This document shows, piece after piece, positions 6,643 through 12,988 of a stretch of 18,074 bases of DNA. The translations under genes were made by a program, and so were the position numbers. Numbering within the stretch: the first letter of the stretch is position 1; every line of letters starts with the position of its first letter. The notes beneath the pieces are model-generated. The model was not told the DNA's origin. It worked only from the letters and a program-made list of their open reading frames with translations, and made no database searches. Origin of the DNA: an uncultured Candidatus Saccharibacteria bacterium (GTDB lineage Bacteria > Patescibacteriota > Saccharimonadia > Saccharimonadales > Saccharimonadaceae); the NCBI GenBank assembly GCA_937876715.1, contig CALEGA010000044.1, positions 1 to 18,074 of the forward strand, written 5' to 3'.

Positions 6643-8862
6643 TTATGTATGTATTCCGGGGATCTTAAACGCTGACGGATCCGAAGCGCTAGAATTATTC
6701 GCCATCTGCTGCGGACTCTGGAAACTCCCTAACCCCGCTGACGCACCCACCACCTGCGGCATCTGTGGCAAACCCGACGACGCATCAACCGTCGGCGTCG
6801 TCGCCAAACTCTCATCTACCCCCACTCTCACATCCGACTCTGGCGCAGGCACCGACGTCGGAATCGTATTCTCCACTGGCGTCGGATTCATTCCCTGTTC
6901 GCCGCTCATCGGCATCTCGCTCGGCGGCATCGCGCCGAAATCTGGCATTGGCGTTGGTGGCGGCGGTAAGGTATCTTGTCCAGGCATCGGCATCGGATTC
7001 GCTTCCGGCGTCATCCCCATCGGACTCTGCTCCGTCTCCGTTGACGCTCCCGCCAACTCATTAGTCATTCCCATCGACATTGCCGACGGCGCACCTGCTG
7101 GCAACTCTTCGTCTGCATTAGCTCCAAAATTCATCTCCGGCACGCCACCCATCTCTGGCGCTGCTCCCACTGCCGGCGCATTGCTCATCGCCGGATTCAC
7201 TTCTGCTCCCATCGGCGACTCATAACCAACCGACCCGCCCGTCAGCGTAATCTTCGGCAATTCTCCCCCAGTTGTAATTCCAGGCAACGGTGCGTTCGCT
7301 TCCGCCTGCGCCGCCTTAATAATACTCATCGCTTCTTCTTCCTCATTCACCGCCGGCGCCGCTGGCGTTACCCCGCCCATCATCCCCGCCATCGGGTTTC
7401 CCTGTGGCACATCTACCTTATCTACGTCTTGCGTGTTCACCTGCGCTCCATTCACGCCCTGCTGCCCTACCTGAATCCCGCCTTCACCGGGCAACGGCTC
7501 ATCCAAAGCCTCGTCAATCATCTTACCGTAATCCGTCGCGCCTACATTAGATTGCCCTTGCTCAATATTGTTCAAAATCTGGTCCGCCATCGTCGCTCCC
7601 GCATAGCCATCCGCATTCTCCGGCACTACCGCTACATCCACCCCTGCCACTGTACCACTATTCACCGGAGCCGCCGCTGGCGCACCCGTTGGGTTCAGCG
7701 CAGACGCCATCGCCGCTTTCACAGGGTCAGTTTCACTGCTATCAGCTGGCGCCGGCGCAGGATTAGCCTCCGCATTTGCGGAACTTTGCTCCGCGTTCTC
7801 ATCATTCGCCACCTCTGTTTTTTCCACTGGTGCTTCCAGAATCGGCTTCCCTGCACCCGTCTCCACGACCGGTTCAGGCTCAGCCGCCGTCTCAGCCTCT
7901 TCCGAAGCCTCGCCGTGGCTAATCTCAAGATGCGATTCGTCTTTCGGCTCTTCTTCCGCCGCAGTTTCCTCTGTCGCATCCTCCCCCACTTCTGGCACCA
8001 CTACGCTCTTTCCTCCCGCTCCGCCATCAAGCCCCACTTCGCCCTGCACATTTTGTACTACCAACTGCTGGTCAGCACCTGCTCCCATCAACTTCGCCGC
8101 CAGCACCATCGCGTCCGGCGTAGTCGCTGGATTCTTAAACCGATCCGTCGCTGCCACCAAACCAGTAAGCAACGCCGTCGCGGTCGGAGCATCCATCTTC
8201 TCCCCCTCCAACTCAAAGGCAAGCTTCGCCACCATCTCAGAAATCGAACTCGCTTTCGGATCCACCCATTCCACATCACCGAACTTCCCCGCCGCACCGT
8301 TCGTGACATTGATCGTCGTCGCATCGTGCATAATCCGTCCGTGTTCCGTAAGCGCCGCGTCCAGTTCCGTCGCCGCCGGCACATTCAAAGAAATCACGAG
8401 ATCAACATTATAATCACCTCGAGAAAACTCAATATCGTCCCCCGAAATCGTCGTCTTATACGGCGTTACATACACTTTCACGAAATCGCCGTCAATCTTA
8501 TAACGCAAATGATCCGCTTTGTCTTTATTCAAAGCAATCACGAAATCTTGCAAGCTTTCCGTTCCTGTCTCAAACCGTTCTTCCGGCTTCAAAAATTGCA
8601 ACGCATTCGGCGTCTTCCCCGAATAAATCGCCGTCACGTGCTTCCCCGCACTATCTAACGCCATCGACAACCCCATTGCCGCCGCGATTTCATCAACCGT
8701 AGGATCATTAGAAAGCGCCACTAAAACGCTATCCGCTTCATCAATCTTATCTAAAATCTTCGCCAACGTCGGGTCAGACACACTTCGCTTCGCTTTCCCC
8801 TTATTTGAACTTAAATTTGGCTTTTTATTTTCTTTCTCATCCATAAAAATATAATCTTCCAT
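6643..8862 (-). CDS. Degenerate DHH/NrnA-like domain fused to a long low-complexity tail
   Basis: Residues about 30-275 follow the layout of the DHH/NrnA phosphoesterase domain: a motif I region SNDPTVDEIAAAMGLS at 51-66, DLVISLN at 154-160, IMHDATTINVTN at 177-188, WVDPKASSISEMV at 199-211, and LLTGLVAATDRFKNPATTPD at 231-250. Several metal ligands expected in active enzymes are absent: motif I His and one Asp, the Asp of DLVIxLD (Asn here), the Asp-His-His triplet (Met-His-Asp), and the Asp of the GIxxDT motif (Ala here). It is probably not a nuclease. From about 285 to 739 the protein is acidic, then rich in Pro, Ala, Gly and Met, and probably disordered. No membrane segment or signal peptide was seen. 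The ATG at 8862 lacks a Shine-Dalgarno; an in-frame ATG at 8844 is an alternative start. The DHH assignment rests on motif spacing. Confidence 0.8.
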   Translation of the reverse strand: MEDYIFMDEKENKKPNLSSNKGKAKRSVSDPTLAKILDKIDEADSVLVALSNDPTVDEIAAAMGLSMALDSAGKHVTAIYSGKTPNALQFLKPEERFETGTESLQDFVIALNKDKADHLRYKIDGDFVKVYVTPYKTTISGDDIEFSRGDYNVDLVISLNVPAATELDAALTEHGRIMHDATTINVTNGAAGKFGDVEWVDPKASSISEMVAKLAFELEGEKMDAPTATALLTGLVAATDRFKNPATTPDAMVLAAKLMGAGADQQLVVQNVQGEVGLDGGAGGKSVVVPEVGEDATEETAAEEEPKDESHLEISHGEASEEAETAAEPEPVVETGAGKPILEAPVEKTEVANDENAEQSSANAEANPAPAPADSSETDPVKAAMASALNPTGAPAAAPVNSGTVAGVDVAVVPENADGYAGATMADQILNNIEQGQSNVGATDYGKMIDEALDEPLPGEGGIQVGQQGVNGAQVNTQDVDKVDVPQGNPMAGMMGGVTPAAPAVNEEEEAMSIIKAAQAEANAPLPGITTGGELPKITLTGGSVGYESPMGAEVNPAMSNAPAVGAAPEMGGVPEMNFGANADEELPAGAPSAMSMGMTNELAGASTETEQSPMGMTPEANPMPMPGQDTLPPPPTPMPDFGAMPPSEMPMSGEQGMNPTPVENTIPTSVPAPESDVRVGVDESLATTPTVDASSGLPQMPQVVGASAGLGSFQSPQQMANNSSASDPSAFKIPGIHT

Positions 8863-8902
8863 CTCTAGTTTAACATAAGCTATTTATAAAAACAACAAAA
8901 AC

Positions 8903-8931
8903 TTGCTATTTTAGATAAGATACGGTATAAT
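8903..8931 (+). promoter_or_regulatory. Promoter of rpsT
   Basis: TTGCTA (8903-8908), a 17-bp spacer and a perfect TATAAT (8926-8931) predict a start near 8938 and a leader of about 33 nt. The leader contains AGGA a few bases before the ATG at 8972. The upstream side of this 109-bp gap must also hold the start of the divergent 739-aa gene, for which only a weak TATGTT (8872-8877, minus) was seen. Confidence 0.7.
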
Positions 8932-8971
8932 ATCACTCAATCATTTAAAATAAATTAACTAGGAATCCTAA

Positions 8972-9280
8972 ATGCCAATTATCAAATCCGCGAAGAAAGC
9001 TGCGCGCCAAACTACCAAGCGCACCGCTAAAAACCAAGAAATCAAAAAGGCGATTAAAACCGCTCTTAAGAATTTCAAGGCTAATCCTACCGCCGAAAAT
9101 ATGAAAAAAATCCAAAGCGAATACGACAAAGCCGTCAAAAAAGGTCTCTTGAAGAAAAACACCGCTTCTCGCCGCAAAGCTCGCTTGGCAAAAATCAGCA
9201 AAGAACTCAACAAAGTCGAAAAGAAAGCTAAGAAAACCGCGAAGAAAGCTGCTAAAACCGTCAAAAAAGCTACAAAGTAG
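8972..9280 (+). CDS. rpsT: 30S ribosomal protein S20, Lys/Ala-rich C-terminal extension
   Basis: S20 is a three-helix protein that binds 16S rRNA early in 30S assembly. The 102-aa product has the expected N terminus (MPIIKSAKKAARQTTKRTAKN), the KTALKNF helix, and the KGLLKKNTASRRKARLAK core. It is longer than the usual 85-90 aa because of a C-terminal tail (KKAKKTAKKAAKTVKKATK) resembling basic histone-like repeats. It is one of two plus-strand genes in the window. It converges on holA, and the two coding regions overlap by 11 bp (9270-9280). The likely terminator lies inside the holA coding sequence at 9310-9340. Confidence 0.95.
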   Translation: MPIIKSAKKAARQTTKRTAKNQEIKKAIKTALKNFKANPTAENMKKIQSEYDKAVKKGLLKKNTASRRKARLAKISKELNKVEKKAKKTAKKAAKTVKKATK

Positions 9281-9281
9281 C
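9263..9281 (-). terminator. Candidate terminator of the holA operon, inside the rpsT end
   Basis: On the minus strand GCTAC-TTT-GTAGC (9281-9269) is followed by six T residues (9268-9263). The 5-bp stem is short. The stem contains both stop codons, holA TAG at 9272-9270 and rpsT TAG at 9278-9280, and the T tract is the antisense of rpsT lysine codons. Confidence 0.5.
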
Positions 9282-9905
9282 AGCTCTCAACAAAAAGCTT
9301 TTCACTAACATCCACGGCTCCACCGCCGTGGATTTCATTTGCATATCAACTTTCGCCAGCTCTTTCAAAATCCTCTTCTCGCGCGCCCCGTCCGGTTGCC
9401 ACTCCAACTTCCTAATCGCTTGACTCACCATCAACCCAAAAAACATATACGGGTCTTGCTCATTCTCGATTTTGGCAAGCTCCGCCACGGCACGCACTCC
9501 ATCTCTAAGCGCCATATCATATATATTAAACACAGCGCGCATATCTACTTTTGCCACCGCCTTAAATTCACGCACCTCCACCCCCGCTTTCATCAAGGCC
9601 TTCGTCGCCGCCAGCCGCTTGTCCAATTTAGTTTCCCAAATCACCACTTCCGCATCCGTCTTCAAAAACTCTTCAATTCTCCGGACAAGCTCCTCAAACA
9701 CTTCTTTATTTTCACCAAGGTCTTTAATCAAAATCTTCCGCATCTCGACAGAAAACAACGTCGCTCCCAAAAAAATCCCACTGAGATCCGACGTCGTCAA
9801 ACCCTCCCCCTCAAACACCTCATATCCCTCCCCCAATTCTTTCGTCACCGTCTCAGAAATTTTTACTCGGTCATCCCCAGTAAAAATTCTAATCCCCACA
9901 ATCAC
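9270..9905 (-). CDS. holA: Shortened DNA polymerase III delta subunit-like protein
   Basis: HolA is the clamp-loader subunit that opens the beta sliding clamp. The 211-aa product starts IRIFTGDDRVKI, matching the family's opening strand and GDD/GED turn. It continues with the LGATLFSVEMRKILIKDL region, where the family has 'phi-F-G/S-x-R-x-phi-phi', and a helical C-terminal part (VRAVAELAKIENEQDP, FFGLMVSQAIRKLEW) resembling domain III. Usual HolA is about 330-340 aa, so about 120 residues are missing, mainly from the middle and C-terminal parts. The start codon is GTG at 9905; another GTG at 9899 lies 5 nt after AAAGG and is equally possible. It overlaps the end of the micro-ORF at 9889-9978 by 17 nt, which suggests translational coupling. 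It is last in the mutM unit. Identity is moderately sure from layout and context. Confidence 0.65.
   Translation of the reverse strand: MIVGIRIFTGDDRVKISETVTKELGEGYEVFEGEGLTTSDLSGIFLGATLFSVEMRKILIKDLGENKEVFEELVRRIEEFLKTDAEVVIWETKLDKRLAATKALMKAGVEVREFKAVAKVDMRAVFNIYDMALRDGVRAVAELAKIENEQDPYMFFGLMVSQAIRKLEWQPDGAREKRILKELAKVDMQMKSTAVEPWMLVKSFLLRAATL
9310..9340 (+). terminator. rpsT terminator embedded in the holA coding region
   Basis: A 9-bp perfect stem ATCCACGGC/GCCGTGGAT (9310-9318 and 9325-9333) with a 6-nt loop is followed by TTCATTT on the plus strand. It lies 30 nt past the rpsT stop, wholly inside holA on the other strand. The T tract is interrupted, so efficiency is uncertain. Confidence 0.65.
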
Positions 9906-9978
9906 CTTTCTCTTCGTTCTCTTCGCAATTCTCCTGCTCTTCGCTTTCCAATAATTCTAAATCTTTTTCCTCTTCCAT
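9889..9978 (-). CDS. 29-codon acidic micro-ORF ahead of holA
   Basis: The reading frame starts at ATG 9978 directly after AAAAGGAG with a 5-nt spacer, one of the best ribosome sites in this operon. It encodes 29 residues that are about half Glu or Asp, with two Cys in the second half (EENCEE-like segment and DCGD end). It begins 14 nt after the mutM stop and ends 17 nt inside holA in another frame. It may be a leader peptide that couples holA translation to its own, or a small acidic protein. No family is recognised. The strong ribosome site is the main argument for reality. Confidence 0.45.
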   Translation of the reverse strand: MEEEKDLELLESEEQENCEENEEKGDCGD

Positions 9979-9992
9979 ATTTCTCCTTTTCC

Positions 9993-10868
9993 CTATTTTA
10001 CCAAATTTTTCTGCTTTTGACACTCTGGACAATAATGCGTCCCGCGCCCACCCACTTTCGTTTTCACAATCTCCGTTCCGCACCGCCGGCACTTCTGTCC
10101 TTGTCGATTAAATACTTCCGCAAACAACTCCAAATAATCTCCTTTTGTTCCGTCACTCTTCACATAATTCCGAATCGTCGAACCGCCCGCCTCTAAACTT
10201 TTCTCCATCACTTTTCTCGCTCCCTCAAGCAACAACTTCGCCTCGTCTTCCGTCACCTCTCCCGTCTTTTGTTTCGGATGAATCTTCGCATAATAAAGCG
10301 CCTCATCCGCATAAATATTCCCGAGTCCCGCCACTACCGTCTGGTCCAAAATTGCCATCTTAATTGGCGTATTTCTATGTCTCATCAGCCGTCGATAAAA
10401 CTCTTCGTCTAACATCTGCCACGGCTCTTTTGCCAGCGACCGAATAAACTCATCATCTTTCACTCTGTCTGTCGGCAAAACTTTCATAAACCCAAACTTC
10501 CGCTGGTCGTTAAAAAACAACGTCCCTTTCTCAAACTTAATAATCACCCGCGTCTGCCCATTCGGTAGCTCGCTAATAAAATTATCGTTCGGATGTCCGC
10601 CCGCGAACCGCTCACCCGCACCCACCCAAATTAATTGTCCTGTCATTCTAAGATGACAAATCATACTATAGGAATTCGCAAAATCAAAAATCAGCGCTTT
10701 CCCTTTCCTCCTAATCCCCTCCACTTCTGTCCCCATAATCCGCGACGCCTCGCCAATAAAACTCTTCCCCGACAACACCGTCACGCGTAAAACTTTACCA
10801 CCCTTTTCCTTTACTAAGCAATCCGAAAGCCCTCTCCGAATTGTCTCAACTTCGGGCAGCTCCGGCAT
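9993..10868 (-). CDS. mutM: Formamidopyrimidine-DNA glycosylase (Fpg/MutM)
   Basis: Fpg removes oxidised purines such as 8-oxoguanine and cuts the strand by beta/delta elimination. The 291-aa product has every expected element: N-terminal MPELPEVETIRRGL with catalytic Pro2 and Glu3, Lys57 in RRKGKALIFDF, HLRMTGQL, the helix-two-turn-helix GLGNIYADEALYYAKIHP, and the C-terminal zinc finger C260-x2-C263-x16-C280-x2-C283. Length is close to the family norm. Its ATG overlaps the stop of the upstream 371-aa gene by one base (TAATG), so the two are probably translationally coupled. It is followed by the acidic micro-ORF and holA. Confidence 0.97.
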   Translation of the reverse strand: MPELPEVETIRRGLSDCLVKEKGGKVLRVTVLSGKSFIGEASRIMGTEVEGIRRKGKALIFDFANSYSMICHLRMTGQLIWVGAGERFAGGHPNDNFISELPNGQTRVIIKFEKGTLFFNDQRKFGFMKVLPTDRVKDDEFIRSLAKEPWQMLDEEFYRRLMRHRNTPIKMAILDQTVVAGLGNIYADEALYYAKIHPKQKTGEVTEDEAKLLLEGARKVMEKSLEAGGSTIRNYVKSDGTKGDYLELFAEVFNRQGQKCRRCGTEIVKTKVGGRGTHYCPECQKQKNLVK

Positions 10869-11983
10869 TATTTCTTACCCTCAATCCCTCTCACCACCTC
10901 GTTTAATTGTTCTTCAATCGCTCCTTTTTCTGTCTTCACCAAACCTTTAATTCCCTGCCCTTTCAACTCTTCATCCATCCCCCAAACATTCTTCATCACT
11001 AAACTAACTTTCGTCGTCGTCAGAATCGCCTCGTTCGTCTTCACCTCCGCTTTAATATGCTTCACCCATCCCTCATCCAACATCGCACTAATCCCCTCTC
11101 CCAACTTCACCATCCTCGACCCAACATAACCGTACAAACCATCCGCCTCAATCGACTTCACCGACCCCTCCATATCGTCCGTCGTCACCGCCACCACCGG
11201 CGCCGTCAAATCTCCCACTAAAATATTCATCACTCCTCCCCCAACTTCCACTAGTGCCAGCCCGTTAAACAAAATCACACCTTTTGAACTCAAACCCGAT
11301 ACGTCCTCCGTAAACGCCGCTTGTGCCATATATAGCGCACTCCGCAAATCTTTCGTCATTTCCTCCGCTTTGCGCATAAAAGCAAGCTGCCTGTCACCAT
11401 CATTGGCATAATCACTCGTCATCACCGTTCTTAATTCCCTCACCGCCGCAAGATACAACGTACTATCATTTTCCATCACGTCGGCAAGTTCCTTATACTC
11501 AGAATTTTTATACGCACTGTTCACTCCTCGCGACACTTTCGCAAATCCATCTTTCAACTCCGTCAGCTCGTTTAAAATCTCGTCATTCGACAAATTCCTA
11601 AAACTATAAGAAAACAACTTCTCCGCCTTTACGCGATCTAACAAATACTCCTTAAAATAATTAGAAAACCCTCTCGCATCATCCGCCATCTTCACCGTCT
11701 CCGTCGTCACGGTCGTTCGCGTCAAAATTGTTTTCAACGCAAATCCTCCACCGCCTAAGACCAACAAAATCAACAAAATGACCAAAAAAACTTTTCCGCC
11801 TTTTTTCTTCTTCGGTTCTTCTTCAATTTTCTCTTTCTTCTCCGGCTTCTGCTCCACTTTCTTCCGTTCTCTCTTTTCTTCTACTTCTTCGAGTTCGTCG
11901 TCCAATTCCTCGACTTCAACTTGCTTCGCTTCCGCTAGTTTCACTTGTTTATTTTTCTTTTTAGATTTCTTTACCTCTTCCAT
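10868..11983 (-). CDS. 371-aa membrane-anchored protein, function unknown
   Basis: Residues 1-62 are extremely charged, alternating Lys- and Glu-rich blocks likely to be cytoplasmic and partly coiled. One hydrophobic helix (VFLVILLILLVLGGGGFAL) spans about 65-83. The remaining 290 residues should lie outside the membrane (N-in topology). They include a helical stretch at about 100-215 and a beta-rich part with VILFNGLALVEVGGGVMNIL. I recognise no family, catalytic motif or lipobox. The stop overlaps the mutM start by one base. No Shine-Dalgarno precedes the ATG; a TAAAAT box ends 9 nt upstream. A cell-surface or envelope role is plausible from topology alone. The link to mutM and holA seems positional rather than functional. 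Confidence 0.8.
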   Translation of the reverse strand: MEEVKKSKKKNKQVKLAEAKQVEVEELDDELEEVEEKRERKKVEQKPEKKEKIEEEPKKKKGGKVFLVILLILLVLGGGGFALKTILTRTTVTTETVKMADDARGFSNYFKEYLLDRVKAEKLFSYSFRNLSNDEILNELTELKDGFAKVSRGVNSAYKNSEYKELADVMENDSTLYLAAVRELRTVMTSDYANDGDRQLAFMRKAEEMTKDLRSALYMAQAAFTEDVSGLSSKGVILFNGLALVEVGGGVMNILVGDLTAPVVAVTTDDMEGSVKSIEADGLYGYVGSRMVKLGEGISAMLDEGWVKHIKAEVKTNEAILTTTKVSLVMKNVWGMDEELKGQGIKGLVKTEKGAIEEQLNEVVRGIEGKK

Positions 11984-11992
11984 AATAATTCT

Positions 11993-12022
11993 ATTTTATC
12001 ATAATAATTTTTATTCCAACAA
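11993..12022 (-). promoter_or_regulatory. Possible promoter of the 371-aa gene, near-leaderless
   Basis: On the minus strand TTGTTG (12017-12022), an 18-bp spacer and TAAAAT (11993-11998) end 9 nt before the ATG at 11983. The -35 lies in the last codons of the RhuM-Fic gene. The region is AT-rich, so chance matches are easy. Confidence 0.3.
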
Positions 12023-12988
12023 TTTTGCCGTCAAACTAACCATCAAATCTTTTTCGGATTCATCACTTTCAGAAATCAATAACACCAGCGCCGTCAACGC
12101 ACGGTCAGAAATCTTCGTCTCGCCATTTGCTGACAGCTGACAATCATTAATTGTCAAAAAATAAATAAACGCCAGCGCCGCAATCTGCCGATTCCCCTCC
12201 TTGAACGGCTCGCCTTTCACTACATAATATAATAGTTTCGCTGCTTTCTCCGGCACGCTCTTCCCCGTCTCATCCAACGCCAAACTATTCAAAAACCTCT
12301 CCGTCTTCACTTCATCTTTCAATTCGCCAAATTCCCCGCCCTCGTTCAACTGTCCTCGTAAATTCTCAGCAAGATTCTTCAACTCCATCAAACTCATCGT
12401 TCTCCGCAGTTTCCCCTCTCGTCTAAACCTCACCGGCACTTCTCCCGTATCATATTCCTTAATCGTCTCCAACGTCTTACCATATCGCGCAATCACCTCC
12501 AAAATCCCTTTTGCTTCCCCCTCCTCTAGTTCCTGCTTGCTCATCAACCGCTTCACCATCGAAAGCGTTCCCTCTAGCTGCGCCAACTTCGCCTCCGGCA
12601 ACTCTTTCAGCCTCCGCTCATTCACTGCCGCGCCGTCCACCACATATCTCTTCAAAACACTTGTCGCCCACACCCTAAACTTCGTCGCCTTTTTCGAATT
12701 TACTCTATACCCAACCGAGATAATCGCATCAAGATTATACAAATTTCTCTCGCGTTTCACCTTTCTGCCACCTTCAATTTGAACCTGTGCATTTTTTGCA
12801 CATGTTCGATTTTCATCCAATTCGCCTTCTTTATATATATTCCTCAAGTGCCTAACAATCACCGTCCTATCTACATTAAATATCTTCGCCATCTCTTCTT
12901 GTGTCGCCCAAATCGTCTCCTTATCCCTATCGATGTCAAAAACCACCTCCCCCTCTTCAATCTCATATTTTACTAAACCTCGCTCCAT
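12011..12988 (-). CDS. RhuM-family protein with a degenerate C-terminal Fic/Doc domain
   Basis: Residues about 1-130 match the RhuM family: a winged-helix-like ATQEEMAKIFNVDRTVIVRHLRNIYKEGELDE segment, the NLYNLDAIISVGYRVNSKKAT block at 82-102 and FRVWATSVLKRYVV. A helical linker leads to a Fic/Doc-like domain at about 195-325. At 259-268 it reads GEPFKEGNRQ, where Fic/Doc proteins have HPFx(D/E)GN(G/K)R. The catalytic His is Glu260 and the Arg after GN(G/K) is Gln268, so AMP transfer or Doc-type kinase activity is unlikely. The start overlaps the polA end by 16 nt, and GAGGGAAAG lies just upstream in polA. RhuM-Fic genes are usually accessory (defence, toxin or island-associated), so its place in a replication/repair operon is odd. 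The role here is unknown. Confidence 0.88.
   Translation of the reverse strand: MERGLVKYEIEEGEVVFDIDRDKETIWATQEEMAKIFNVDRTVIVRHLRNIYKEGELDENRTCAKNAQVQIEGGRKVKRERNLYNLDAIISVGYRVNSKKATKFRVWATSVLKRYVVDGAAVNERRLKELPEAKLAQLEGTLSMVKRLMSKQELEEGEAKGILEVIARYGKTLETIKEYDTGEVPVRFRREGKLRRTMSLMELKNLAENLRGQLNEGGEFGELKDEVKTERFLNSLALDETGKSVPEKAAKLLYYVVKGEPFKEGNRQIAALAFIYFLTINDCQLSANGETKISDRALTALVLLISESDESEKDLMVSLTAKLLE

Noticed and set aside
7429..8658. 409-codon open frame on the plus strand
   Set aside because: It is antisense to the 739-aa gene and Arg/His/Ile-rich with no recognisable domain. The minus frame shows DHH-like motifs, so the minus frame is the gene.
9339..10196. 285-codon open frame on the plus strand
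   Set aside because: It runs antisense to holA, the micro-ORF and the mutM zinc finger, all of which are supported on the minus strand.
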